DNA from: Prorocentrum cordatum
Lineage: Eukaryota > Sar > Dinophyceae > Prorocentrales > Prorocentraceae
DNA length: 64,000 nucleotides
Assembly (NCBI GenBank): GCA_963575745.1
Contig: CAUYUJ010005669.1
Span: 1-64,000 of the forward strand
Direction of reading: 5' to 3'
A program made the position numbers and the translations under genes. The notes below the pieces were generated by a model. The model made no database searches. It was not told the origin of the DNA and saw only the letters and a program-made list of their open reading frames with translations. Below are positions 9,431-20,836 of this stretch, piece by piece; position 1 is the stretch's first letter; each line of letters starts with the position of its first letter.

Positions 9431-10116
9431 CACCCTCCTTCGTTTGCGCGTTCTTTCCCTCCCGCTTCCCTTCCCCTCCCGTTACCGTTCCAACACGGGA
9501 TCATCCCCCCCCCATCCCCATCTTCCTCGCAGGAGCTATCCTTCCTCCTCTTGGTTCCCTTCCCCTCCCCCTCTTTCGCCTCCTCCTGGTCTTGGCGCAG
9601 TTCCCCCCTGAGAGTCCGAAGTGTTCCTGGGGAGCGAAGGGCCCCTAGGGATCGAAACTCGCAGCTTTTTTTTTCTGTTCGCGTGAGACTCGATCCAACA
9701 CAAGTGCTGCTACTCGTCCCTTTCATCCAGCTGCTGCCGCCGATCGGCACGCTCCTCCTCCGCCTCCTCGTCCTGCCCCTTCACGCCCGCGTTTGACCCT
9801 GAGTGCTTGCGCGCTCGTGCCAGGAACCTCCTCTCCTTTGCGTTCTCCTCCCTCCTCCTCTCTTCTTGTGCCTGCTCTGTGCTATACTGGGGCAGCTTCC
9901 GTGCAAGCTAGGGTGGAGTTTGGGCCCGCGGAGTATCGAATGCCTCCACACCCGACGTCTCATCCTCCGGCAGTCTTGCCTCTGGCCCCCTTCTTCGCTG
10001 CGCCCCGCGACCGGCGCCTAGCGACTGCCTCGTCGCGCTGGACCTCGACGGCTCCGAGGAGGACGCCGTGTGTCGCGGCAAGACTAGCGGCCGATTCTTA
10101 TAGAATGAGAAAAACG
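9431..10116. other. No gene recognised
   Basis: Pyrimidine-rich then mixed sequence; no domain in any frame. Confidence 0.45.
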
Positions 10117-10262
10117 ACATGAACATACATTTTCGGAGCCCCGCGGACTTCTTAGCTCGGCGCTGGGCTCCCCTTGCGGCGCCTTGGGCGCCGCCCCTGG
10201 CGCGCTCCGCGCGCCAGAAATGGGGGGCTCAGGCGGACCTCTGGAAGTTCTGTTCATGCAGT
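10117..10262. mobile_element. Palindromic element, family 1, copy 2
   Basis: Left end ACATTTTCGGAGCCCCGCGG then TTCTTAGCTCGGCGCTGG; centre TGGCGCGCTCCGCGCGCCAG; right end GCGGACCTCTGGAAGTTCTG then TTCATG. Same architecture as copy 1. Confidence 0.65.
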
Positions 10263-10679
10263 TTGGTTTACCTTCGCTTTTGCATTGGCGCCAGCTTGGC
10301 GCCAGTGCCATGGTCCCTGGGACCTCAGAGGAAGGGTGGTTTCCTTAAGCCTCAGTAATTAGCAAACAAATGTCACAAGGAGTGGTTTCGAAAATTACGT
10401 CGCCAGGAAGGATTTCGGCCCCTCAAATGTGTTTTGCGCTTTAGGATTAGAAACTGCAGTCGGGAACTTCAAGATTCCGATTGGACAACGCAGCCGCACA
10501 GTATAAAGAGTAGTGAAGCGCGTGCGGTCAATGGTCGCATGCGTTTGTGCGGGCCCAAGCGATTGGCCCTTGCATCATAATCTCACACGCCTATGTGCCC
10601 CAAGGGGTCGGCGGATGACGGGAAGCGCCCCTGGCGTGGACCGCTTGTTGGTGGTAAAAATTTATAATCGAACGGCCTC

Positions 10680-11335
10680 CAGTGGCCTCAAGATAGCCCA
10701 GAACCGTCCAAAATGTTCTGCAAACTGGCTCCGGAGGGATCCAGAGGCCTCCAACTTCGCCCAAGATGCCTCCAAGACGGCCCGAGTGGCCTCCAAACCG
10801 ATCCAAGAGCCCTCCAAGACGCCCCAACGGGCCTCCAAGAGGCCTCCCAAGAGAGGCCTAAGAGGCACAAATCACTGATTGTTGAATGGTTTTCGAAGTT
10901 TTTTAGGAATTTCGCTTTTTCAGATCCCCGACGCTCCAAGACGGCCCCAGAGGTCCCTAAGCCCCCCCCGAGACGGCCCAAAAGGCCGCCGAGACGGCAC
11001 CACGACAGCCCAACAGGGCAGCCACACGGCCCCAAGACGGCCCAAGAGGCTTCCAAGACGACCCGAGAGGCCCTCAAGACGGCTCCACGAGCGAGCTTCG
11101 ACGGGGTACCCGAACGGACATTCAGGGCTCTCGGCCCCACTTGGCTCCCGGGATGCTCCAAGAGTCCTCCAAGACGCCCCAACAGGCCTCCAAGAGAGGC
11201 CCCCCAAGAGAGGCCAAAGAAACAACAATCATGAATTGTTCAATGGCTTGCGAAGGTTCTTAGGATTTTCGCTTTTTCGAATCCCCTACGCTCCAAGACG
11301 GCTCCAGAGGTCCCTAAGACCGCCCTGCTGTCAAA
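10680..11335 (+). repeat. Degenerate CCAAGACGGCCC tandem repeat, array 2, with a 350-bp internal duplication
   Basis: Words such as CTCCAAGACGGCCC and CCAAGAGGCCTCC recur every 20-35 nt. Two longer blocks, about 10845-10965 and 11190-11315, align over about 120 bp (both contain TTTCGCTTTTTC and CCAGAGGTCCCTAAG), giving a higher-order period near 350. No gene. Confidence 0.6.
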
Positions 11336-11884
11336 TGCATAGGGGAAGACACAAAGACACGATCCTCCTTATCAATTGTCGGTTTCTTCCGCGTGACCAA
11401 CAACGAGAAATTAGATTTCAAATTCAGTTTATGACTTGAGGTGGCGTCAATCGCCATTTTTGTTTCGAACAGGAATATTCCAGTAGATAGCGCCAGTAGC
11501 AGCATCACGTCTGTTATTCAGCCAACGCATTAACTTTAGGCCATGTGTGGCCTAAGATGACGTATCAGTTTTGATGTTCGATCCCGCTCAAATTGGCTTG
11601 ATCCCTTTGAATCCGGCTCAATCCCAGAATTAGGTTCGGTCAATTTGGTATAAGTTGTTTTCTTCTCATCCAAAGTTGGCATCTTGTTTTCTCTGGGCGC
11701 CCCGCGCATTCTTCACTTCACCTCACCCCCCTCTCTCGCACACACTCACACATCAACATCATCATCATCATTGTCATCACTGAACTTTATCATCATGACA
11801 CTCACTCATCATCATCGTTTTCACGCCACCACCGTCATCATCGTCATCATCGTTGCATACACTTGCACACAAGTCCACACACTC
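11336..11884. other. AT-richer unique sequence, no gene recognised
   Basis: Lower GC than its surroundings, with a short CAT tract at about 11758-11770. No conserved reading frame. Confidence 0.45.
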
Positions 11885-12440
11885 AATTTGATGAAGTCTC
11901 AGGCGGGAGCCTCGTCTGCGAGTGACTTGTGAGGAAGTCTCAGGCGGGAGCCCCCTCCCTATGGGCCCGCAGATCATGTTACGAATCCGAAGGGGGTCTG
12001 TAACTGTCGTCACTTTCGGCCACCTGAGGCCTGAATCTTGATGAAGTCTCAGGCGGGAGCCTCGTCTCCGAGTGACTTGCGAGGAAGTCTCTGGCGGGAG
12101 CCCCCTCCCTATGGGGCCCCGCACCTCATGCTCAAATCCGAGCGAGTCATCTTCAAACTTGTACCTGTCGTCCCTTTTGGGCCCCTGAGGCTTGACTCTT
12201 GCGGAAGTCTCAGGCGGGCGCTTCGCCTGTGAGTGAACAGCGAGCAAGTCTCAGGCAGGCGGGAGCTCTCTTTCTCTCTACGGGTCCCGTAGCTCAAGTA
12301 ACCAATCAACGCCCGCACGCGTTGTCTCTTTGGGGCTCCTGACGCTTAGAACTGGAGGAAGTGTTGAGCGGGAGCCTCGTCTGGGAGTGGATCGCGGGGG
12401 CGTCTCCAGCTCGCACTCGGACAAACTCGCCCAATCCTTC
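11885..12440 (+). repeat. Tandem repeat, about 150-bp period, built on AAGTCTCAGGCGGGAG
   Basis: Units start near 11889, 12038, 12200 and 12354. Each has two versions of GAAGTCTCAGGCGGGAGCC about 40 nt apart, then a tail resembling CCCTATGGGGC...CTTTTGGGCCCCTGAGGCTT. The same core occurs in reverse orientation throughout 15.27-17.95 kb. Confidence 0.7.
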
Positions 12441-12779
12441 GGAGCTCGACTCTCCGTTGGCTTGCCGCTGGCTCTCACGGGCCACCCCTCCCTATGGGGC
12501 TCGTACTTCGTGTTGGCATTCCGAGTGTTGTGTGCCGAGCTGGTCGTAGGCAATTTTGTTGTTGTCATGGGCCCGCGTGCCCGAAATGGGGAATTCCCGC
12601 GTGTCCGCAGTAGCGTAGGACACAAAGGCGATTGAGGAACTGACGACGACGACGAAGAGATGGCGGCCGGGCGCAGGGGTAACCTCCTGTGTCCGGGCCG
12701 GGGGTGGTAACCCATCCCCGGCCGATGCATTTGGGAATCGCGCTCGCTCGAAGCCCGCGTGGTTGCCCCAACGGCATGG

Positions 12780-13110
12780 TCTCGCGCGCTAGCGGCTCGC
12801 GGGGTTGCCCCGACGGCCTAGCCCGCGCGATTGCCCCAACAGCTTAGCGATGTGGCCATTTGAGAACGCGCCCGTGCTGGCCGAAGCGGCGGCGGCGCCG
12901 AGGAACACCGCCACGCGCGCTCATGCAGTAGAAAGGGGAGAAGGTTGCGGGGTTCGAATAAAAACAGTTGGGCGAGGAGGGTGCGACGTAGGGAGCGGGA
13001 GGAGGGACTGCGCCAGGGAAAGAAGGATAATGACGCAGAGGAGACGGTAAGGACGCCTCACCAATCACGAGGACGACGATATACGTCATTCCCAGATTAG
13101 CCGAAAAGAT
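12780..13110 (+). repeat. Dispersed repeat R1, copy 1
   Basis: Begins GCGGGGTTGCCCCGACGGC; contains GATGTGGCCATTTGAGAACG, then a GA-rich stretch with CGCCAGGGAAAGAAGG, and ends near ACGACGATATACGTCATTCC. It aligns with 26130-26460 in the same order, so it is a decayed dispersed element. Non-coding. Confidence 0.45.
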
Positions 13111-14254
13111 GTTCATGTGGGGTCCCACCGCCGGAATAATTTGCAGGATTCAATCGCCCTTTAATCGTCCTTGCGAAGACCTCGCAGGAGTAGTTTCCCA
13201 GTCTTCTTTTTCTTCGTCCCCCCCCCACCCCCCACCCCAGCGAGGAGAGCATGTTGTCGGCTGGCCCAAGGATCTCTTCAATATGTTTCCCGCCTCCTGC
13301 TCGTGCGATTATGGAAGAGGCGGGTCCTGAGGGAGGCAGGTTTTGAACCCCAGGGCTTTCCCCCTGGACCAGCTTTTTTTCATCTGGAGTCGTTGTTTGA
13401 GAAGTTCAGGGATGAACTGAACACATCATGCGGACGAGACGCCACAAGCCAGCATGGGCGTGCCACGGAGTTCAGCCCAATCCCCACCTGGACCCAAAGT
13501 TCCAGGAAGGCCAGGAGGGAAGGGTAAACACCCAACGGGCATACGCGCGTCAACTTGTGCTATTTGCCAAGCTGTTGTCATTGCGGCGGCCTCGGTCACG
13601 GCGCGGCGGGGCGGGAGCGCAGCATGGCCTTCAAGGAGGAGGGGGCTGTGAGACAGCCTTGGCACGTCTCGGCCCACGAGGGCCGGCAAGGGCCTTATGA
13701 AGCAGAAAAACGGTATGAAAACCCTCAGCGTCCGATTCTTTTCTCGCGCGGCGAACAGATCGTATCCGCGCTGTCGCGGTTTGGACTCCAGGGCGTGATC
13801 CCGCGGATACGCGGTCGTACGGAAACATTCTGCGCGGCGGGTCCACGAAAACACGCGCGGGTTCGCGCATCAAGGGCCTGGCCAGCGAGGCCGCGGATAA
13901 GGAGACGTTTTTCGCCGATGATTTTTCATGGCGAGTGATCTCTCCACCCCACTCCTGGCCACTCCGCGCCCCGACCCTCCCTCTCGCCACATGCCGCCGG
14001 CGAGGAGGTGCGAGAGGTGGCCGTCAGGCTGCAGCTGCCGGTCTGCACCAATTTGGCGCGTGCCCGCCCGCGCCTCCCCCCCAGCTCGGGGGACGCGAGC
14101 CGCACACGCGCAGACACGAGGCACCGACGCGTGGATTGGGCGGGCCCCGCTTCCCTACGGACTCGGCGCGATCCGTCGCCAAATCAGGCGGCATCGGCCT
14201 CATGTTTCGGGGGGGAGCTGCCCGATCCGTGGGTGTGGTGCCCACGCGCCGGAT
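13111..14254. other. No gene recognised
   Basis: Several frames of 60-140 codons are open on both strands but show no domain, membrane pattern or homologous partner in the window. Left unannotated. Confidence 0.45.
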
Positions 14255-14400
14255 CCACGGATCCCTTGGTATCGCTCGGACGTGTATTTTTTTTCTGGGG
14301 AGGGCCATCGAGGAGCACCCTGGATCATCGAGCACCAAAAACACGCGCGATTCCAATAATGCACGGGGAATGGACGTCCGAGCGATTGCACGATCCCTAA
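14255..14400. mobile_element. Short foldback element
   Basis: Left arm GGATCCCTTGGTATCGCTCG-GACGT (about 14261) pairs with right arm GACGTCCGAGCGATTGCACG-ATCC (about 14368-14396). The loop is about 80 bp. No coding. Confidence 0.4.
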
Positions 14401-14980
14401 TCCATGTTAACGTGTGCCCGACGATCCTGGCCGGACCCATCCTGGGCCCAGGATGTCCAGGTCTCCGTGGTTTGGGGTATCGGTGAGGTGGTCAGGCCAT
14501 GTTGCACTCAGATTGTGGGCGTCGTGGAAAAGTGGCGACCGCCGTATTATTCGGACCAATGCCGCCGCGCCTGCCGCACACGCGGAAGCGTGCGTCGTAT
14601 TGGTCTGGTACACGGCTGGCGTCGTCCAGGTTTTGGCCCCGATCACAGGGCTCAGGCCTTCTTGAATATCAATCGGCTCGAGAGGCGCCGCAGAAACCAT
14701 ATTGTAGAGTCGAGGACTTTGGCTTGCGGGTTTTTTTGTGGCTTGGAGTCTCGGGCCCCCCTGGGGCCCGCAACCATGAGAGTGTTTTTTTATTAGTTGA
14801 GCCCGGAACGTCCGTTGCGGGGGTCGCCGTGGGTGGTGCCCGCTACCCCTCGGATATGGCGCTATGCTCGCAGGCGTGATGTTGTACTGACAGGCATGTT
14901 ATATGTCTTGGTGTTCACAAGCATGTCGTGGCGCTCGCAATCATCCACTTCGCTGGCAATACGAGGAACGCCCGGAATAC
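14401..14980. other. No gene recognised
   Basis: Mixed sequence before the GTT tract; no domain found. Confidence 0.4.
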
Positions 14981-14981
14981 G

Positions 14982-15067
<86 letters not shown>

Positions 15068-15110
15068 CTTCTTGTTTTTCTTGTTCTTGTTTTTGTTGCT
15101 GTTGTTGAAT
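14981..15110 (+). repeat. (GTT)n microsatellite
   Basis: About 87 nt of pure GTT/TTG followed by degenerate TTC/TTG triplets. It stands immediately before macrosatellite unit A, as similar tracts stand before units B and 4. Confidence 0.95.
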
Positions 15111-15118
15111 TATCCCTT

Positions 15119-15743
15119 CTGAAGAATACTTTTCGTTGATCCCCCCCACCGGTACAGATTATTTTTTCTCGATCAAAGTGTGCCCCTCGATGCTCGCACC
15201 CTGTTTTTTGACATGGAAAGTCTTGATGCTCAAACTGAGCCCCTGGCCCCCAGGTTACAACAACAACGGCTCCCGCTTTAGACTTCCTTACATTTTAGCC
15301 AGGACCCCCGCTCCCGCCCGAGACTTCCTCGCATTTTATTCAGGAATCGCTCTCCTGGCGCTCTGGGGTCGCGCTCTCGCTGGAGACTTGCTTGCAACTT
15401 ACTGAAGAATGGCCTTGCGTTGGAATTTCTTGCAATTTGCCCAAGCGCCGCGCTCCCGACACCCAGGCACCCAGGAGTCGCGCCCGTTGTGGCCCCATGT
15501 GCATGCCCTTCGTGGCCCCGCTGTCGCAATTTGTGTCCCCCTCACTGTCCTACCAGTTGCTACCCTCAGTGGCCCCATAGTTGCCTTCTGTGGCCCCGCA
15601 TTATCTGCACTTCGTGGACCCCGCTCGTTCGCGCTCTTCGTGGCCCCATACGCATTCCCTTCGTGTCCCCGCTGTCGCCCTTCGTGGCCTGCTTCGTGCC
15701 CTTCGTGGCCCTGCTGTCGTTCTCTCTCGCTCTCGCTTTCGCT

Positions 15744-15774
<31 letters not shown>

Positions 15775-16055
15775 TTCGACGTCGTCGTCGTCGTCGTCGT
15801 CGTCGTCGTGGTCGGTCCCCTGTCCGTCCCTCTTGGGGTCGGGTCGACGGTCCGCGGCCGCCCCGCCGATCATCGCTGCCGCTGGCCAGGCCGACGGTCC
15901 GCGGCCGCCCCGCCGCTTGCCGGGGCCCGGCCTGCAGGGAAGAAAGGTATACCCCCAAAAGGGGTTCGATCGAAGACGAAGAGGGCGGGTATCGAGGGTT
16001 TGGGAAATACGCGTTATTGGACACTCGAGCATATACGGCCGAACAGTCTTAAAAT
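15119..16055 (+). repeat. Macrosatellite unit A
   Basis: Opens with GAAGAATAC...GTTGATCCCCCCACCGGT and CAAAGTGTGCCCCTCGA, then reverse copies of the CTCCCGCCTGAGACTTCC core, a short CTTCGTGGCCCCGCTGTCG repeat region, a GTC/CGT triplet tract (15745-15810), a block with two GGTCCGCGGCCGCCCCGCCG copies, and closes with GCGGGTATCGAGGG...GAACAGTCTTAAAA. The same order recurs in B (partly) and C. Confidence 0.75.
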
Positions 16056-16277
16056 AGTGTTGTTGGTGGTGTTGGTGTTGGTGTTGGTGTTTTTGTTGTT
16101 GTTGTTGTTGTTGTTGTGGTGGTTGTTCTTGTTGATGATGATGGTGATGCTGATGTTGTTGTTATTGTTGTTGTTACTGCTGTTGTTATGCTGTTGCTGT
16201 TGTTTTGGAGTTGGTGTTGTTGTTGGTGTTGGTGTTGTTGTTGTCGTCGTCGTTGTTGTTGATTTTGAATTTGCACT
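16056..16277 (+). repeat. (GTT)n/(GTG)n degenerate tract between macrosatellite units
   Basis: About 210 nt of GTTGTTGGTGTT-type triplets before unit B. Confidence 0.85.
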
Positions 16278-17074
16278 TCGGAAGAATAATTATTGTTGGT
16301 TCCCCCTCGCCGGTGCAAATCTTTTTCTCAATCAACGTGTGCCCCTCGACGCTCGCACCCTGTTTTTTGACAGGGGAAGTCTTGGTGCTCAAACTGGGCC
16401 CCTGACCCCTCGGATTACAACAACGGCTCCCGCCTAAGACGTTGTCCAACTTTACTCAGGACCCCCGCTCCTGAGACTTCCGCACAATTTACTCAGGATC
16501 GGTGATCCCGCCTGTGATTTCCCCGTAATTTAGTCAGGACCCCCGCTCCCATCTGATACTTCCTCACAATTTACGCAGGAACAGCGCTCCCGCTTGAGAC
16601 TTCCTTGCAATTGCATCAAGACTCCGTCGCATTTTAATCAAGACCCCCGCTCCCGCCAGAGAACCCTTCACATTAATTAGAAATCGCGCTTTCCACGCTC
16701 AGGAAACACGCTGCGCCAAGGACGCCGTTACAATTTACGTGGTATTCGCACTCTCGCCATACTCAGGCATCCCGCTTGAATGTCCCACCCGCCCGACCCG
16801 CCCGTTGATCGCCCGCCCGTCGTGGGCTCCCGCCCGAGACTTTCTTCAGGAACGGCGCTTTCGCTTAGGATCTCCTCGAACGTTCACGCTCTTACCTTCC
16901 TGCTCCTCCTCCCTCTCCCTCCTCCTTCCGCCCTCTTCTCCTCCCTTCTCTCTCCCTCCTCTCTTCCCTCATCCTTATGCCTCTCTTCCCTATCCCCTCT
17001 CCCTCCTCTCCCTCCTCCCTTCTCCCTCCCCTCTCCTGCCTCCTCCCTCCCTCTTTCTCTCTCCCCCATCTCTC

Positions 17075-17105
<31 letters not shown>

Positions 17106-17485
17106 TATCTGTCTTTCTCTCGCTCTCTCTCTCTCTCTCTCTGCCTATCTCTGCCTCTAATCAGCCGCCCCCGTCTTCGCTCCTTTTCTCCTGGCGTTTT
17201 CCCTCTTCCTTCGTCCCTCCCCCTCCCTTCCTCCCACTCTCCCTCGTTCTCCCCCTCCTGTTAATGCAGGGCCCACACCAATTCGAATGGCGGGCACATG
17301 TACGCCAACGAATGATTGTCCGCCCGTTCAGGTTTGCCCGCCCGTCTAAGCCCGTCGCCTCCCGCAAAAGAGAAATAATCCCCTAAAGGGGGTGTGATCG
17401 AAGACAAAACTGGCGGGTATCGAGGGTGTTGGGGAACTCGTTTTGAATGACACGCGGGCATGTAAGAGCGAACGGTCTTATAATG
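16278..17485 (+). repeat. Macrosatellite unit B
   Basis: Opens GAAGAATAATTATTGTTGG and TCAACGTGTGCCCCTCGACG. It carries at least six reverse copies of the CTCCCGCCTGAGACTTCC core spaced about 40 nt apart (16426-16600). The CTTCGTGGCC block of A and C is replaced by a CT-rich tract (16905-17250). Closes GCGGGTATCGAGGGTGTTGG...GCGAACGGTCTTATAATG. Confidence 0.7.
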
Positions 17486-17505
17486 CTTGTTGCCGAATTT
17501 TCACT

Positions 17506-18995
17506 TTTGAAGAATAATTTTTGTTGATCCCCCCACCACCGGTGCATGCTGTTTTTTTCTTAACCAAAGTGTGCCCCACGACGCTCGCACCCTGTTTTTT
17601 GACAGGGAAAGTCTTCCTGCTCAAACTGGGCCCCTGGCCCCCGGATTACAACAACAACGGTTCCTGCCTAAGACTTCCTTACAATTTAGCCAGGACCCCC
17701 GCTCCCGCCCGAGACTTCCTCGCATTGTCTAAAGGAATCGCGCTCTCGCCTGGGACCTCCTTACAATTTATTCAGGAATCGCTTTCCTTGTGCTTTGGTA
17801 CTCGCTCTCTCGCTGGAGACTTGCTTGCGATCTACTGACGAATAGCGCCCTTGCGTTGAAATTCCATGCAATGTACTCAAGCGACGCGCTCCCAACACCC
17901 AGGCACCCAGGAGTCGCTCTTACGCTTAGGACTCCCTCGCAGATTTCCTAGGAATCGGGATCTCGCTGCACTTCGTGGCCCCGTTGCAGCCCTTCGTGGC
18001 CCCGTCGCTTTGTTTCGTGGCCCCGTTGCAGCCCCTCGTGCCTCCTCGCTGCCCTTCGTGGCCCCGTTGCAGCCCTTCGTGGGCCCCTCGCTTTGTTTCG
18101 TGGCCCCGTTGCAGCCCTTCGTGGCCCCCTCGCTTTGTTTCGTGGCCCCGTTGCAGCCCTTCGCGGTTCCGTTGCAGCCCTTCGTGGCCCCCTCGTTGCC
18201 CTTCGTGGCCCCGTTGCAGCCCTTCGTGGCCCCCTCGCTGCCCTTCGTGGCCCCTTGTATGCCCTTTTGTGTCCCCCGCTCTTTCGCGCCCGTGGTGGCC
18301 CCATATGCATGCCCTTCGTGGCCCCGCTGTCGCCCTTCTGCTGCCTCGCTGCCCTCCGTGGCCCCGTTCTTGCCCTCCGCGGCCCAGCATACGTATGCCC
18401 TTCGTGGCCCCCGCTCGTTCGCGCCCGTTGTGGCCCGGCCCCATGTGCATGCCCTTCGTGGCCCCGCTGTCGCCGTTTGTGGCCCCCTCACTGTCCTACG
18501 TGGCCCAGTTGCTACCCTCAGTGGCCCCAGCGTTGCCTTCTGTGGCCCCGCATTATCTGCCCTTCGCGCCCCCCGCTCGTTCGCGCTTTCCGTGGCCCCA
18601 TACGAATTCCCTTCGTGTCCCCGCTGTCGCCCTTCGTGGCCTACTTCGCGCCCTTCGTGGCCCTGCTGTCGTTCTCTCTCGCTCTCGCTTTCGCTCGTCG
18701 TCGCCGTCGTCGTCGTCGCCGTCGTCGTCGATGTCATCGTCGTCGCCGTCGTGCTCAGTTACCTGTCCGTCCCTCTTGGGGTCGGGTCGACGGTCCGCGG
18801 CCGCCCCGCCGATCAGCGCTGCCGCTGGCCAGGCCGACGGTCCGCGGCCGCCCCGCCGCTTGCCGGGGCCCGGCCTGCATGGAAGAAAATACCCCCCAAA
18901 AAGGGTTCGATCGAAGACGAAGAGGGCGGGATCGAGGGTATGGGAAATACGTGTTTTTGGACACTCGAGCAGATAAGGGCGAACAGTCTTAAACT
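17506..18995 (+). repeat. Macrosatellite unit C, with expanded minisatellite
   Basis: Opens GAAGAATAATTTTTGTTGAT and matches unit A closely through the core repeats. The CTTCGTGGCCCCGTTGCAGCC minisatellite (about 27-30 nt units) is expanded to 17965-18660. The double GGTCCGCGGCCGCCCCGCCG block (18790-18860) and the closing GAACAGTCTTAAA match A almost exactly. The unit length of about 1.6 kb is explained by this expansion. The long plus and minus frames across it are repeat artefacts. Confidence 0.75.
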
Positions 18996-18997
18996 GA

Positions 18998-19145
18998 TTG
19001 TTGTTGTTGTAGTTGTTGTTGTTGTTGTTGCTGTTGTTGTTGTAGTTGTTGTTGTTGTTGTAGTTGTTGTTGTTGGTGTAGTTGTTGTAGTAGTAGTAGT
19101 TGTTGTTGTTGTTGAACATTATTTATTCTAAAGAATAATTATTGT
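18998..19145 (+). repeat. (GTT)n tract and start of a fourth macrosatellite unit
   Basis: About 115 nt of GTTGTT/GTAGTT triplets, then AAAGAATAATTATTGTTGGG, the opening motif of the units, after which similarity is lost. Confidence 0.7.
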
Positions 19146-19876
19146 TGGGACCCCTGGTGCGCGGCCCCCTCGCCGCGCCTAGGCCGCAGCCACATTTTCA
19201 TCATTTTCGTTAGGAAGTCTCAGGCAAAACGTGGGTGTCCGGATCCGGTTGTTTTGCTGTCCCCCGTTATCCCTTGCAAAAAATAAGCTAAAGTTGACAT
19301 TTCTTGTTCTAACATAACCAAACTTCAAGAATCCCTTGTAAAAAATAAGGTAAAGTGGACATTCGCGCGCGCAAGACGAAATTCTTCCAAAACCTTAGTG
19401 TTCGTAGCGATTTCAACATAAAAACATCGAAAAACCAATGGTTTTTCAAAAAAAAAGTGTCAACATTTCATCCCGCGCGCTCTTGCGGATTTGTAGGAAA
19501 CCCAACACTTTTTAATCATTTCTGTCAAACGGGCTTTTGCGAGCAACTTTTTCGAACTTCTGCAACAACGGTTGCGCACCTGCCAGGGCCATCATCCCTG
19601 TCAAATAATACCATGCGGGACACATTCGTTTTTTCTTCGCGCGCGCACGCCGTCGTCGTCGGCCGCGGGGCCCTGAATAGTAGCCACGGTCGTCCGCATG
19701 CCACGAAGTGAAGTGTCCGAACGTCATAGGGCGGGAAGCTGGGTGTGGGTGGTGGCGAAGAGTCGTTTGGAAATTTGGTAGAGCTTGAACCGGCCCCCCC
19801 ACAAAGTGGGGGTATTGCCCGCCTCCTATGAAAACCCTTGCACTGGTGAGAACGGTGTGTCCCCACGTGCTAGTAA
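19146..19876. other. No gene recognised; short direct repeat
   Basis: AATCCCTTGTAAAAAATAAG-GTAAAGTGGACATTC at about 19330 repeats a sequence near 19267 (CCCTTGCAAAAAATAAGCTA, AAGTTGACATT). One further AAGTCTCAGGC core lies at 19215. The rest is AT-rich with no domain. Confidence 0.4.
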
Positions 19877-19974
19877 TTGTTGTTGATTGTTGTTGTTGTT
19901 GTTGTTGTTGGTGGTGTTGGTGTTGGTGGTGGTGTTGGTGTTGGTGTTGGTGTTGGTGTTGGTGTTGGTGTTGG

Positions 19975-20005
<31 letters not shown>

Positions 20006-20035
20006 GGTGGTGGTGTTGTTGTTGTTGTTCCTGCT
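19877..20035 (+). repeat. (GTT)n/(GGTGTT)n tract
   Basis: About 160 nt of GTT and GTTGGT units, then degenerate CTGCTC triplets to about 20155. Confidence 0.9.
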
Positions 20036-20439
20036 GCTCTTGATGCTCCTTCTGCTGCTTCTGTTTCTGCTTCTCCTGCGGCTCCTGCTGCTCCTGCTGC
20101 TGCTCTGGTGTTCGTCCTGCTCCTCCTCCTCCGGTCCGCCTCCTCCTCCTCTTGTGAGGTGGTTTTAGCGCCGCGGCCGTTTTGCGCAACCATTTTTCGC
20201 ACGGCCTCATTCGCTCAGCCCCCAGTCGCCAGGTGCCCGAGGGGCGGGCCGTCGTGCATGGCCGATGTGTGTCGCCTCCCTTGTGCGACCTCCTCTGCTG
20301 CGCGACGAAGGGCACGGGCGCGTCGGGTGGCCGCTCGCCAGGCCCAAGCCAGCGCCAGGCACCCGCTGGCCATCCTCAGGCCCGCGCCCGCGCTGGACAA
20401 GGCGGTGAACCCGACCAGCTTGCCCACGGCCGCAGGTGT

Positions 20440-20800
20440 TGGGCTTGCTTCGCAATGGCTCCGTGTTGCCGCTGCTGTGCGCACGCCCCTTCGGAGTCAA
20501 GCTGCCGTGTACCATCCTGCTGGTTTTCGTGCCGTTCATCCTGCCGACCCTGTGACGGATGTCGACAGCGACGGCGCCGCGCCGCCACTGAGCATCGTCA
20601 ACTCCGACGCCTTTGCATCGTACTGGTCGTGCTGTGGCGATCGTGCGGATGCCGAGGGTGGTTTTCCTGAAGCCGATGGCGACCAAGGCGCTGCTCACGT
20701 CGGCCGTCGGCCATGCTGCCGCTGCTCAGCGGAGTGTTTTTTTCGCCGGCCTCCGTCGTTCCACGGTCCACGGTCTTCTCGACGAGTATTGTCTAGCTGA
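20440..20800 (+). pseudogene. Possible membrane-protein (ion-channel-like) relic
   Basis: One frame encodes a hydrophobic helix (LPCTILLVFVPFILPTL, stop at 20553), then after a second stop an arginine-spaced stretch (AVAIVRMPRVVFLKPM) followed by a moderately hydrophobic segment. The second part is reminiscent of the S4-S5 region of voltage-gated channels. Two in-frame stops and no start mean that, if real, it is a broken fragment. A chance arrangement is quite possible. Confidence 0.2.
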
Positions 20801-20836
20801 ATCTACATCGTTGCCGTCACGTCGTCCCATCTGTAT

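Noticed and set aside
9140-9648. Long Val/Cys and His/Thr-rich open frames across the TG tract (also at 47.3-47.7 and 52.5-53.6 kb)
   Set aside because: They are translations of dinucleotide or hexanucleotide repeats, open in several frames and both strands at once.
7945-9750. 601-codon minus-strand frame
   Set aside because: It crosses the satellite and the TG tract; its sequence is a repeat translation with no domain.
10500-10510. TATA box (AGTATAAAGAG)
   Set aside because: No gene starts downstream, and dinoflagellate promoters are not known to rely on TATA boxes.
13330-13375. tRNA 3' half (GGTTTTGAACCCCAGGGC...CCTGG)
   Set aside because: No acceptor or anticodon stem can be placed around it.
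19512-20315. 267-codon minus-strand Gln/His-rich frame
   Set aside because: Its core is the GTT tract read backwards; no flanking domain.
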